This document shows positions 50,396 through 59,757 of a stretch of DNA of 64,000 nt, in pieces (position 1 is the first letter of the stretch; every line of letters starts with the position of its first letter). The position numbers and the translations under genes were made by a program. The notes under the pieces are model-generated. The model did not search any database and was not told the DNA's origin. It was given only the letters and a program-made list of their open reading frames with translations. The DNA comes from Bacteroidota bacterium (GTDB lineage: Bacteria > Bacteroidota > Bacteroidia > Chitinophagales > Chitinophagaceae), in the NCBI GenBank assembly GCA_023423405.1, contig JAFAFR010000008.1, forward strand, positions 1 through 64,000, in the 5' to 3' direction.

Positions 50396-52252
50396 TTAGT
50401 TCAGTCCGCCCAGCATTTCTTTCAGCTTCAGCACCAGTTCGGTTTTGGTGATGGGCACCCCCATGACCTTGTTATATCCTTTTGCGTCGATGAGGAACTG
50501 GTCACGGATGATCTTTATCAACTGGCCGTTGTTGATCTCCGGTATGAGTACCCGGTCAAAATTGTGCAGGATCTTCCCAAGGTTGGCAGGGAAGGGCCTG
50601 ATATAGCGCAGGTGGGCGTGGCTCACCGCATAACCTTCTTCCTGGATTTCCCGGACGGCGCTTTTGATGGCGCCATAGGTGGAGCCCCAGCCCAGCACCA
50701 GGACCTGGCCCTTTTCCGGGCCGCTGTCGAGTTGCTGCTCGGGGATGTGGTCGGCGATCTTATCCACTTTTTCCTGGCGGATCTTCACCATCAATTGGTG
50801 GTTTTCGGGATCATAGCTTACGTTGCCGGTGATGTTCTGTTTTTCCAGTCCGCCGATGCGGTGTTCCAGACCGGGCGTGCCGGGAATGGCCCAGGGCCGC
50901 ACCAGTTTTTCGTTGCGCAGGTAGGGCTGGAACTTTTCTTCGCCATGCCCCAGTTCGGTTTTGAATGTTACGTCGATGGGCTTGAGATCGGCGCTGGTAG
51001 GATATTTCCAGGGCTCGGCGCCGTTGGCGATATACCCATCGCTTAGGAAGATGACGGGGGTCATGTGCTGGATGGAAATGCGCACGGCTTCATACACGGC
51101 CGCGAAACAATCGCTGGGTGTGGAAGCAGCGATCACGGGCATGGGGCATTCCCCGTTCCTGCCGTAATAGGCCTGGAGCAGGTCGCTCTGTTCTGTTTTG
51201 GTGGGCAGGCCGGTAGAGGGGCCGCCGCGCTGTATGTTTATGATCAACAGCGGAATTTCAAGCATAACGGCCAGACCCATGGCTTCCGATTTCAGGGCCA
51301 TGCCCGGGCCTGAGGTGGTGGTCACTCCCAGGCTTCCGCCGTAGGCGGCGCCGATGGCGGAAGTGATGCCGGCAATCTCATCTTCGGCCTGGAAGCTGCG
51401 GATGCCAAAACTTTTGTAACGGCTGAGTTCGTGCAGGATGTCCGAGGCGGGTGTAATGGGATAGGTGCCGAGGAAAAGGGGCAGTTTGCTTTTTTGGGCT
51501 GCAGCGATCAATCCGAATGCCAGGGCCTGGTTGCCCATGATATTGCGGTAGTTGCCGGGCTCCATGCGGGCCCTTTCCACTTTATAGCGGGTTGTAAATG
51601 TTTCGGTGGTATCACCGTAGTGATAACCCGCCCGCAATACTTTGATATTGCTGTTGAGCAGGTCGGGTTTTCGGCTGAACTTCTCCGTGAGGAAATGGAT
51701 GCTGCTTTCCATATCGCGGTTGTACATCCAGTACAGGAAGCCCAGCACGAACATATTTTTGGCGCGGTCTTTTTCCTTGGTGCCCAGTGTAAATTCTTTT
51801 AAGGCTTCCCGGGTCATTTTGGTCACATCCATGCGGATCACCTCGTAGTTGCTGAGGCTGTCGTCTTCCAGCGGGTTGATGCCTTCGGGATAATTGGCCA
51901 GCCGCAGGTTTTTGGCATCAAAGCCGTCGGTGTTCACAATGATCTTGCCACCTTTTTTGAGTGATTTCAGGTTGGTCTTAAGGGCCGCAGCGTTCATGGC
52001 CACCAGCACATCCCATTCGTCGCCGGGGGTGAAAATGCGATCGCTGGAAAAGCGGAGCTGGTAACCGCTGACGCCGGGGATGGTTCCCTGCGGCGCCCGG
52101 ATCTCGGCGGGGAAATCAGGGAAAGTAGCCAGGTCGATGCCCATAAGGGCGGTATTATTGGTAAACTGGGTTCCTGTCAGTTGCATGCCGTCTCCACTGT
52201 CGCCGGCAAATTTGATCACTACCTCGGGGAGGGTTTCGTCTTTGCGAATCAT
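50396..52252 (-). CDS. korA: 2-oxoacid:ferredoxin oxidoreductase, fused gamma-alpha subunit
   Basis: The 618-residue protein begins with the gamma-type domain (FAGDSGDGMQLTGTQFT) and continues as the alpha subunit (LFLGTYPITPASDILHEL, AIGAAYGGSLGVTTTSGPG). It lacks the TPP-binding domain, which resides in the beta subunit (korB). The most likely reaction is oxidative decarboxylation of 2-oxoglutarate. korB is not adjacent: the neighbour on each side is on the other strand. It has a full-match promoter box. Confidence 0.9.
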   Translation of the reverse strand: MIRKDETLPEVVIKFAGDSGDGMQLTGTQFTNNTALMGIDLATFPDFPAEIRAPQGTIPGVSGYQLRFSSDRIFTPGDEWDVLVAMNAAALKTNLKSLKKGGKIIVNTDGFDAKNLRLANYPEGINPLEDDSLSNYEVIRMDVTKMTREALKEFTLGTKEKDRAKNMFVLGFLYWMYNRDMESSIHFLTEKFSRKPDLLNSNIKVLRAGYHYGDTTETFTTRYKVERARMEPGNYRNIMGNQALAFGLIAAAQKSKLPLFLGTYPITPASDILHELSRYKSFGIRSFQAEDEIAGITSAIGAAYGGSLGVTTTSGPGMALKSEAMGLAVMLEIPLLIINIQRGGPSTGLPTKTEQSDLLQAYYGRNGECPMPVIAASTPSDCFAAVYEAVRISIQHMTPVIFLSDGYIANGAEPWKYPTSADLKPIDVTFKTELGHGEEKFQPYLRNEKLVRPWAIPGTPGLEHRIGGLEKQNITGNVSYDPENHQLMVKIRQEKVDKIADHIPEQQLDSGPEKGQVLVLGWGSTYGAIKSAVREIQEEGYAVSHAHLRYIRPFPANLGKILHNFDRVLIPEINNGQLIKIIRDQFLIDAKGYNKVMGVPITKTELVLKLKEMLGGLN

Positions 52253-52256
52253 GCTG

Positions 52257-52264
52257 CAAAGGTA
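52257..52264 (-). promoter_or_regulatory. TAnnTTTG promoter box of korA
   Basis: TACCTTTG on the minus strand, a full match, 4 bases before ATG 52252. Confidence 0.6.
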
Positions 52265-52430
52265 AAGGATTGCGCGTGCTTAAGCGGATCCGATCCTGTA
52301 GCGGCCGTCATACGGGTGTCAGAAAACGACTCTTTGCGGTATTTAAACCAACTGGGAAAAATATTCCCAAATTAGAAAACGATTAAATTTTTATTTATCC
52401 AGTTTTGCACATCCAAATTTTAATTAAGAT

Positions 52431-53669
52431 ATGCGAGGATTGTTGCTGGGGTTCCTGGTTTTTGCCATTTTTTTACCTTTTACAGTTACTGCCCAGGTAC
52501 TTACGGCTGAAGACTCACTGGCTGCCGGCCTGGTAGCCAGGTCGCAGACCACGGTTATTTCCGGATACGGCGAAGCCCGCTACACGCTCGACACCAAACA
52601 GCACGATGCAAGGGCATCCCTGGCAAGAGTGGTGCTTTTTGTAGGGCATAAATTCAGCCAGCGCATATCGGTTTTTACGGAAATGGAATTGGAAGACGCC
52701 CTCGTGGTGGGGCAGCAGGGCGACGAGGATGAATCCGGTAAAGGTGGCATCAGCATGGAGCAGGCCTTTATAAAATTCAACCTGAATCCTACAACTTACC
52801 TGGTGGCCGGACTTTTCATTCCCCGGCTGGGGTTCATTAACGAAAACCACCTTCCGGCTACTTTTAACGGGGTGGACCGTCCCTTCCTGGAACAACTGAT
52901 CATTCCTGCCACCTGGCGCGAAATCGGCGTTGGGCTCTACGGAGCCATTCCCAGGGTACCGGGACTGAATTACAGCATCGGGCTTACCAATGGCCTCAAT
53001 TCTTCCCTTTTCCGAAACGGCAGCGGTATACGGAATGGCCGCCAGCTAGGGTCGGGGGCGACGGGGTTGGGACTGGGTTTGTCGGGCTCGCTGCTGTATT
53101 ACCTGGGACATTTTCGGGTGCAGGCCTCGGCTTACGTAGGAGGTTCCACGGCTACCAGCCGCCGGGTGGCCGACAGCCTGCAACTGAACCACGGTGCTTT
53201 CGGCAACTCCGTGATCCTGTCGGAGATCAACGGCCAGTATGTGCACCGCGGCTGGAGTTTCCGGGCCATCGCTTCCCAGATCTCCATTCCGCAGGCCCAG
53301 AACATCAATAAGGCCTATGCCAATAATACCCCCACATTCATATACGGCGCCTACCTGGAAGGGGCCTATGACCTGCTGAACGAAAGGTTCGACGGCGCAA
53401 AAAGCCTGTGGGTATTCGGCCGGTACGAATACATGGACCTGAGCGCCCGTTTGCCATCCAACGGAATCGAAAACGATGCCAACCGGCAGCAATACATTGT
53501 GGGAGGTATCACGTTTAAACCCATCCGGGGAATTGCCGTGAAGGCCGATTATGTACAAAGGATCACCGGCGAGCCCAACCCGGCACTGATCATCACTCCC
53601 TTTCCTCAGCAGGTTCCTTATTATAAAAGCAACGGATTTGTTAACCTGGGCGTCGCCTATAATTTCTGA
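52431..53669 (+). CDS. Outer-membrane porin-type barrel
   Basis: The 412-residue product has a signal peptide (ending TVTAQ), then alternating beta strands throughout and a C-terminal barrel signature NLGVAYNF ending in Phe. ISVFTEMELEDALV and YLVAGLFIPRLGFINENHLP recall phosphate-selective porin O/P-like proteins. It is first in a four-gene operon with a Rieske protein, an imelysin and a dihaem protein, so it may pass their substrate, or iron, across the outer membrane. The 178-base gap upstream holds an A/T-rich promoter region. Confidence 0.8.
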   Translation: MRGLLLGFLVFAIFLPFTVTAQVLTAEDSLAAGLVARSQTTVISGYGEARYTLDTKQHDARASLARVVLFVGHKFSQRISVFTEMELEDALVVGQQGDEDESGKGGISMEQAFIKFNLNPTTYLVAGLFIPRLGFINENHLPATFNGVDRPFLEQLIIPATWREIGVGLYGAIPRVPGLNYSIGLTNGLNSSLFRNGSGIRNGRQLGSGATGLGLGLSGSLLYYLGHFRVQASAYVGGSTATSRRVADSLQLNHGAFGNSVILSEINGQYVHRGWSFRAIASQISIPQAQNINKAYANNTPTFIYGAYLEGAYDLLNERFDGAKSLWVFGRYEYMDLSARLPSNGIENDANRQQYIVGGITFKPIRGIAVKADYVQRITGEPNPALIITPFPQQVPYYKSNGFVNLGVAYNF

Positions 53670-53671
53670 CT

Positions 53672-54091
53672 ATGGAAAGGAGAGCATTTTTACGAAAAGG
53701 TTGTGCCGCCTGTATGGGTCTGGTGGGTGCGGAGTGGATGTTGAGCAGTTGCGGGCCCGCGATCCCCGTATTCAAGACCACGATGGAGGAAAAAGAACTG
53801 GTCGTTTCAAAAGACAAGTTTCCGCCCCAGCAGAATCTTTTACTGGTAAGAAGCCCCGCCTTTGCTACCGATATCCTGCTGGTGCGCCGCAACAACCAGT
53901 TCAAAGCGTTGCTGATGGAATGTACGCACGAATACACCGCACTTACGGCAACCAATACCCGAATAGTATGCTCCCTGCACGGCAGCACTTTTGATTTTGA
54001 CGGGAACGTGGTGAAAGAACCTGCCCTGAACCCGCTCAAGCAGTTCAGGGTAAGGGAAGAAGCAAATAATCTTATTATTCAACTATCATAA
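53672..54091 (+). CDS. Rieske [2Fe-2S] protein
   Basis: The 139-residue protein starts MERRAFLRKGCAACMGLVGA, a twin-arginine-like signal that may also be lipidated at SSC, so it is exported folded. Cluster ligands are Cys84-x-His86 (ECTHEY) and Cys100-x2-His103 (CSLHGS) with 13 residues between the pairs, at the short end for Rieske proteins. It starts 2 bases after the porin stop. It probably passes electrons to or from the downstream dihaem protein (inference from context). Confidence 0.88.
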   Translation: MERRAFLRKGCAACMGLVGAEWMLSSCGPAIPVFKTTMEEKELVVSKDKFPPQQNLLLVRSPAFATDILLVRRNNQFKALLMECTHEYTALTATNTRIVCSLHGSTFDFDGNVVKEPALNPLKQFRVREEANNLIIQLS

Positions 54092-54103
54092 AAAAGCAAG
54101 AAA

Positions 54104-55174
54104 ATGAAGCGGTTCAAACAAATCCTGGCTGCAGCGCTGCTACTGAGCACCTGTTTCGGCCTGAGCAGTTGCGACAAGAACGACGACAATGCTACAGACA
54201 CGGAAGCACTGAAAAAAGACATCCTTTCCAATATTTCTACTACGGTGATCAGCGACAGTTACGGTGATATGTATGCGAAAGCAACTGCGCTGTCGCAGGC
54301 GGTGTCGGCCCTTGAGACAACCACCAACGATGCCAACCTGCAGGCGGCCCGGCAGGCCTGGAAAAACATGCGGATCACCTGGGAGCAAACGGAAGCCTGG
54401 CTGTTCGGCCCGGTGAGCAGCGACGACATCGATCCGCGCATTGATACCTGGCCTGTGGATTTCAATGCGCTTGACGACCAGTTGACCAGCGGCAATGCGT
54501 TCACCGAGTCTTATATCAATGACCTGGCAGACGACCTGAAAGGTTTTCACCCCATTGAATACCTGCTTTGGGGACAAAATGGCAGCAAGGTGGCCGCCGA
54601 TTTCACTGCCCGTGAAAAAGAATACCTCAGCGCACTTACTGCTAACCTGCAGAAGCTGAGTAAGCAGGTGAACGACAGCTGGACTACCGGCGGGTATGCG
54701 AGCCTGTTAGCCAGCGCCGGGCAGCAGGGAAACAGCACTTACCCCTCTCTGCAGTCGGCCTACCTTGAAATAGTGGATGCCATGGCGGGTATCTGCGATG
54801 AGGTGGCGAACGGAAAAATGCTCGACCCCTTCGCTGCACAGGACCCCAGCCAGGAAGAGAGCCCTTTTGCTAAGAACTCCATTACCGATTTCACAAACAA
54901 TATCCAGGGTATCCTGAAGATCTACCAGGGAGATTTTGACAAAACCGGCCCGGGCCTCGAAGACCTCGTGCGGGAATACAATCTTTCGCTCGATAATGAA
55001 TTCAAGACGGCGCACGCAACAGCTATTGCAGCCCTGCAGGCCGTTACGGATCCTTTCGGGCAGGCCATTAGCTCACAACCATCGCAGGTGCAAACAGCCA
55101 TGGACAAAATCAACGCACTTGCCCTTGTTATGGAAGAGAAGCTTAAGCCATTCCTGCAACAGTATGCGAAATAA
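54104..55174 (+). CDS. Imelysin-family lipoprotein
   Basis: The 356-residue protein has a lipoprotein signal (ending LSSCDKND). It is largely helical, as expected for imelysin/EfeO-like folds, and carries the GxHxxE motif in GFHPIEYLLWG (about 147-157). Family members bind metal, often iron, in the periplasm or at the surface. The stop overlaps the dihaem gene by one base (TAATG), a sign of coupling. Confidence 0.9.
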   Translation: MKRFKQILAAALLLSTCFGLSSCDKNDDNATDTEALKKDILSNISTTVISDSYGDMYAKATALSQAVSALETTTNDANLQAARQAWKNMRITWEQTEAWLFGPVSSDDIDPRIDTWPVDFNALDDQLTSGNAFTESYINDLADDLKGFHPIEYLLWGQNGSKVAADFTAREKEYLSALTANLQKLSKQVNDSWTTGGYASLLASAGQQGNSTYPSLQSAYLEIVDAMAGICDEVANGKMLDPFAAQDPSQEESPFAKNSITDFTNNIQGILKIYQGDFDKTGPGLEDLVREYNLSLDNEFKTAHATAIAALQAVTDPFGQAISSQPSQVQTAMDKINALALVMEEKLKPFLQQYAK

Positions 55175-56565
55175 TGTTCAGGTTGCGACGTGCATACAAA
55201 GTATTGGCAGCGCTGGGCGCGGGCATAGCTGTTTTCCAGTTTGCCTGCACCCGGCCCGATGCCGGTTATTTTTCGCCGGCGGATGAATGGATGAGCGGCG
55301 GCCAGCAAACGGTATACGACCAGGGAAGCAGCGCTTTTGGTCATGTATTTCCTGTTTTGCCGGAGGCTCTCGAGCGGGTGCATGAAATTGGCGATGTGCA
55401 GTTTGGGGCCACTTTTGTATCGGCGCCGGCACCGCTGAACCCGGGCCGCGGCCCGCTTTTCAACAACGTATCCTGCGCTTCCTGTCATATCGCCGACGGA
55501 AGGGGAAAGGTACCTGGCCTGGGCGACAGCTCTGTATCCACGCTTTTCCGGGTCAGCCTGCCGGGAGAAGACGCACATGGCGGCCCCCTGTCCGTTCCGG
55601 GGTTTGGCGACCAGATCCAAAATAAATCCATTTTCAACACTGCGCGCGAGGCAGATGTTCTTGTGCAATACCGGGAGGAGTCCTATAACTTCGCCGATGG
55701 TACAGTGTATAAATTGCGGCACCCCAGCTACCAGGTCATAAACGCTTACAGGGATTTGCCCGCCAATATGCTCCTGTCGGCGCGGGTCGCAGCGCCTGTA
55801 TTCGGGCTGGGCCTGCTGGAAGCCATCAGCGAAACTGACCTGCTTGTCCGGGCTGACGAATCGGACGCCGACGGCGATGGCATCAGTGGCCGCCCGAACT
55901 GGGTATGGGACCAGCCCCTCGGGAAGATGAGCCTCGGACGCTTTGGCTGGAAGGCCAACCAGCCCAGCCTGCTGCAGCAGATCGCGGCGGCATACAATGC
56001 CGACATGGGTGTTACCAATTTTGTTTTCCCGGTGGAGAACAGCTATGGTCAACCCCAGTACGATCAACGCAATGATGACCCGGAAATATCCGACAGTCTT
56101 TTATACGCCACGCATTTTTATGTCCGTACCCTCGCAGTTCCGGCGCGGAGGAACCTGGATGATCCGCAGGTGCAGGCGGGAAAATTGTTGTTTAACGCTG
56201 CGGGATGTAACAAATGTCATATTCCCGACCAAAGGACCAGGGTGGATGTTTCGTTTCCGGCTATTTCCAGCCAGTTCATTCATCCTTATACCGACCTGCT
56301 GTTGCACGATATGGGACCAGAACTCAGCGACGGGCGGCCTGATTTTAAGGCCAGCGGCCAGGAATGGCGAACAGCACCCCTTTGGGGGCTGGGACTGACG
56401 CAGAAAGTAAATGGCCACAGCAATTTCCTGCACGACGGGAGGGCGCGGAACCTGATGGAGGCTGTCATGTGGCATGGAGGCGAGGCGCAGCCGGCACGTG
56501 AGAAAGTATGGAATATGTCTGCTACAGAGCGGGCAGCCCTGGTTAGATTCCTGGAGTCGCTATAA
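55174..56565 (+). CDS. Dihaem oxidoreductase (DHOR/DUF1111, putative thiol oxidoreductase)
   Basis: The 463-residue protein has two haem c motifs, CASCH (Cys101-His105) and CNKCH (Cys345-His349), and family segments NPGRGPLFNNVSC, HGGPLSVPGFGDQIQN and APLWGLGLTQKVNGHSNFLHDGRA. It is exported: the N-terminal helix ends VFQFACTRP, possibly a lipoprotein. DHOR with imelysin is a recurring pair linked to iron uptake. It ends 18 bases from the convergent gldA. Confidence 0.9.
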   Translation: MFRLRRAYKVLAALGAGIAVFQFACTRPDAGYFSPADEWMSGGQQTVYDQGSSAFGHVFPVLPEALERVHEIGDVQFGATFVSAPAPLNPGRGPLFNNVSCASCHIADGRGKVPGLGDSSVSTLFRVSLPGEDAHGGPLSVPGFGDQIQNKSIFNTAREADVLVQYREESYNFADGTVYKLRHPSYQVINAYRDLPANMLLSARVAAPVFGLGLLEAISETDLLVRADESDADGDGISGRPNWVWDQPLGKMSLGRFGWKANQPSLLQQIAAAYNADMGVTNFVFPVENSYGQPQYDQRNDDPEISDSLLYATHFYVRTLAVPARRNLDDPQVQAGKLLFNAAGCNKCHIPDQRTRVDVSFPAISSQFIHPYTDLLLHDMGPELSDGRPDFKASGQEWRTAPLWGLGLTQKVNGHSNFLHDGRARNLMEAVMWHGGEAQPAREKVWNMSATERAALVRFLESL

Positions 56566-56583
56566 GCAAATGCCCCGGTTGCA

Positions 56584-57495
56584 TCAGTTCTGCCGGGTAA
56601 GGGTTCGGAACAGGTCTTCCAGTTTCTGTTCGCCACTCTGCAGGGACTCAATGTTCAGGTTTTCGCGGACGCTGAGTTCCAGTATCTGCTTTTTGGCCTC
56701 GGCCAGGTCTTCGGCGCGGATCTCCCATTCATTGGGCCCGGTGGCGGTCAGGCTGGTAAGCGAAGGGATGGCTCTTTCCAGCCATTGCGACTCGAGGGCT
56801 TCGCGGAAACGTACCCGGATCAGCGGCTGGCTGTGACTGGATTGCAGGGCTTCGAGGCTGCTGTCGGCAATTACTTCTCCTTTGTTAATGATGATCACGC
56901 GGTCGCAGATGGCTTCCACTTCCTGGAGGATATGGGTGGAGAACAAAACGGTCTTTTCTTTCCCGAGACGGCGGATCACTTCCCGGATCTCCACGATCTG
57001 GTTGGGGTCAAGACCGGTGGTTGGTTCGTCGAGGATCAGCACTTCGGGGTCGTGGATGAGTGCAGCAGCCAGTCCCACTCTTTGTTTATAGCCTTTGGAA
57101 AGCTGCCCGATCTTTTTATTGCTTTCGGGCTGGAGCCCTACCGTATCGATCACTTCCTGCACCCGCTCGTTTTTCTTCGCTACCCCGTGTACATCGGCCA
57201 TAAAATGCAGGTATTCCCGCACATACATGTCGTAATAAAGTGGGTTCGATTCGGGCAGGTAACCGATGCGGCTCTTGGTAGCCAGTGGGTCTGCCTGTAC
57301 GTCGATGCCGCAAACCAGTGCCTTCCCGGAATCGGGGAGAAGATAACCCGTCAGTATTTTCATAGTCGTTGATTTCCCGGCGCCATTCGGCCCCAGGAAA
57401 CCAACGATCTGTCCCTTCTCCACCGAGAAGGAAATATGGTTTACGGCTTTCTGTTCGCCATAGGTTTTCAGAAGGGATGCAACGCTGATTGACAT
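56584..57495 (-). CDS. gldA: Gliding-motility ABC transporter ATP-binding subunit GldA
   Basis: The 303-residue ATPase has Walker A GPNGAGKST (about 36-44), signature LSKGYKQR, Walker B VLILDEPTTGLD, then the D and H loops. MSISVASLLKTYGEQKAVNH and IGYLPESNPLYYDMYVREYL match GldA. GldA with the permeases GldF/GldG is needed for gliding in Flavobacterium. gldF and gldG are not adjacent here: the next genes leftward are convergent, and the next rightward is the carbonic anhydrase. Confidence 0.88.
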   Translation of the reverse strand: MSISVASLLKTYGEQKAVNHISFSVEKGQIVGFLGPNGAGKSTTMKILTGYLLPDSGKALVCGIDVQADPLATKSRIGYLPESNPLYYDMYVREYLHFMADVHGVAKKNERVQEVIDTVGLQPESNKKIGQLSKGYKQRVGLAAALIHDPEVLILDEPTTGLDPNQIVEIREVIRRLGKEKTVLFSTHILQEVEAICDRVIIINKGEVIADSSLEALQSSHSQPLIRVRFREALESQWLERAIPSLTSLTATGPNEWEIRAEDLAEAKKQILELSVRENLNIESLQSGEQKLEDLFRTLTRQN

Positions 57496-57500
57496 AGCGG

Positions 57501-57508
57501 CAAACCTA
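57501..57508 (-). promoter_or_regulatory. TAnnTTTG promoter box of gldA
   Basis: TAGGTTTG on the minus strand, a full match, 5 bases before ATG 57495. Confidence 0.6.
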
Positions 57509-57513
57509 CTGAA

Positions 57514-58146
57514 TTATAGGTCATCGTATTCATAGATTTCATCAATATGGGTGCCGGGCGCCATTTCCGTTACCGGTTTAATAAGCCCGTCTTTTAAGCC
57601 ATACACCCATCCATGGAGGTGGGGCCGTTGTTCTTTTTTCCAGGCAGCCTGGATAATGGAGGTCTTGGCAAGGTTCATCACCTGTTCCATTACGTTGAGT
57701 TCCACCAGGCGGTCGCTGCGTAGTTCAGTATCCCGGATCTGGTTGATCTCATCGCGGTGGATGCGGTACACGTCCTTGATGTTGCGCAACCATTTGTTGA
57801 TGATACCCAGGTTGTGCTGGGTCATGGCGGCTTTCACACCACCGCAACCATAGTGACCGCAAACGATCACGTGCTGCACTTTCAGGTGCTTTACAGCATA
57901 CTCAAGTACGCTGAGCAGGTTGAGGTCGGTATGCACCACCATGTTGGCGACGTTGCGGTGTACAAAGATCTCACCCGGTTCGGTGCCGGTGATTTCATTG
58001 GCAGGCACGCGGCTGTCGCTGCAGCCGATCCAGAGGAAATCGGGTCTTTGGATATCGGCAAGACGGTCGAAATAGTTGGGGTCTTCGTGCAGTTTTTCGG
58101 CGGCCCAGGCTTTATTTTCCAGGAGGAGTTTTTCGTAGGTTTTCAT
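57514..58146 (-). CDS. can: Beta-class carbonic anhydrase
   Basis: The 210-residue enzyme has the zinc motifs GCSDSRVPANEITG and VIVCGHYGCGGVKAAM. It interconverts CO2 and bicarbonate. Its start overlaps the SulP stop by one base, making one transcript. Such pairs supply or balance bicarbonate for carboxylation reactions. No signal peptide, so it is cytoplasmic. Confidence 0.94.
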   Translation of the reverse strand: MKTYEKLLLENKAWAAEKLHEDPNYFDRLADIQRPDFLWIGCSDSRVPANEITGTEPGEIFVHRNVANMVVHTDLNLLSVLEYAVKHLKVQHVIVCGHYGCGGVKAAMTQHNLGIINKWLRNIKDVYRIHRDEINQIRDTELRSDRLVELNVMEQVMNLAKTSIIQAAWKKEQRPHLHGWVYGLKDGLIKPVTEMAPGTHIDEIYEYDDL

Positions 58147-59726
58147 TATGCTGTTTCTTTTAAGGAGGTTGAGGATTCAGAGAATCCCTGTTCTTTGAAC
58201 TGGCTTCTTTTGAGCTCCACGCTGATGCTTTTCAGCGGAGCATGTTTCATAAAGTCTTCGATTACTTCTACTACGTCGCGGTCGAGGAAGTCGGCGCGTG
58301 TGGCATCGATCAATACATGAGAGTGTTCGGGAACCTGTTCCAGTTTTTGCTTGATGATAGGTTTGTTCAGGAAAGATACGTCCTTCCGCAGGCGGAAGAG
58401 GTATTTGTTTTCATCGCTCACCACGAATACGGCAGAGCGGAAATTGCTGCGCATCACGAAAAACAGTCCCACCAGGCAACCGATCAGGATGCCCACCAGC
58501 AGGTCGGTCAGCAGGATGGCCACGATGGTTATCACAAAAGGAATAAACTGGTCGAGCCCTTTGCGGTAGAGGCTTTTGAAGATGGAGGGTTTAGCCAGTT
58601 TATAACCGGTGTAGATCAGAACGGCGGCCAGTGCCGGCAGTGGGATCAGGTTGAGAAATTTCGGGATAAAGGCTACGCAGAGCAGCAGGAGCAGCCCGTG
58701 CATGATGGTGGATGATTTGGTGCGCGCTCCGGCGTTTACATTGGCAGAAGTGCGCACGATCACCGATGTTACCGGCAAGCCGCCCAGCAGGCCGCTCACG
58801 AGGTTACCGGCCCCCTGCGCCTTCAGTTCCCGGTTGGTGGGCGTTACACGCTGGTAGGGATCGAGCTCATCGGCCGCTTCGATGTTCAGCAGGGTTTCGA
58901 GGCTGGCTACGATGGCGATGGTAAATGCGGTTATCCATACCTGGTAGTTGCTTATCTGCGTGAAATCGGGCAGGGTGAAAAAGGAGAAAAACTCTGAAGT
59001 TGAATGCGCAATGGGAATGCTTACCAGCGCATGCGGCGGCATGGCGCCGTCGGGGAATGCAGCCTGGAACCACTGGTTCAGCCCTATGGCCACCAGTACC
59101 ACCACGAGGGGAGCCGGCGTAAGCTTGAAGAACTTTCCTTTTTTGGCCAGCACTTTGTCCCAGAGGATCTGGATGCCCAGGGAAACCAGCCCTATCACGA
59201 TGGCCATGGGAACCAGGTGCCGTAGTCCGCTGGTGATGCCGCTGAAAGTATTTTCTCCGTCGGGCTGCAGGAAACTTTCATCGCCCAGATAGTCGGCATT
59301 GTATCCTACCAGGTGGGGCAGTTGTTTCAGGATCAGGATGATGCCGATGGCTGCCAGCATGGCTTTGATAACGGCGCTGGGAACATAGTCGCCCAGGATG
59401 CCGCAGCGGAGATAACCCAGCACAAGCTGGATGACGCCCGCTAATAATACTGCGAGCAGGAAGGCTTCAAAATGCGGCAGTTTGCCGATGGCGGCTGCTA
59501 CGATGGCGGTGAGGCCGGCAGCAGGTCCGCTCACGCTCAACTGCGAGCCACTGAAAAAACCAACTACTATACCACCGGCGATGCCGGCGATGATACCGGA
59601 AAAAAGAGGGGCATTGGAACCCAGGGCAATGCCCAGGCAAAGAGGGAGTGCTACAAGGAACACAACAACGGATGCGGGAAAATCTGCAGACAGACTACCC
59701 AATGGGCTTTGTACACGACGAGCCAT
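58146..59726 (-). CDS. SulP-family anion (probable bicarbonate) transporter with STAS domain
   Basis: The 526-residue protein has about 10-12 membrane helices, opening with FPASVVVFLVALPLCLGIALG and GGIVVGFFSGSQLSVSGPAAG, both SulP landmarks, and a C-terminal STAS domain from about 440 (HVLIDATRADFLDRDVVEVIEDF). The coupled beta-carbonic anhydrase gene makes bicarbonate the most likely substrate rather than sulphate. Confidence 0.92.
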   Translation of the reverse strand: MARRVQSPLGSLSADFPASVVVFLVALPLCLGIALGSNAPLFSGIIAGIAGGIVVGFFSGSQLSVSGPAAGLTAIVAAAIGKLPHFEAFLLAVLLAGVIQLVLGYLRCGILGDYVPSAVIKAMLAAIGIILILKQLPHLVGYNADYLGDESFLQPDGENTFSGITSGLRHLVPMAIVIGLVSLGIQILWDKVLAKKGKFFKLTPAPLVVVLVAIGLNQWFQAAFPDGAMPPHALVSIPIAHSTSEFFSFFTLPDFTQISNYQVWITAFTIAIVASLETLLNIEAADELDPYQRVTPTNRELKAQGAGNLVSGLLGGLPVTSVIVRTSANVNAGARTKSSTIMHGLLLLLCVAFIPKFLNLIPLPALAAVLIYTGYKLAKPSIFKSLYRKGLDQFIPFVITIVAILLTDLLVGILIGCLVGLFFVMRSNFRSAVFVVSDENKYLFRLRKDVSFLNKPIIKQKLEQVPEHSHVLIDATRADFLDRDVVEVIEDFMKHAPLKSISVELKRSQFKEQGFSESSTSLKETA

Positions 59727-59757
59727 AGAGTCTAATTTGAAAATGAATAATGTTGGA

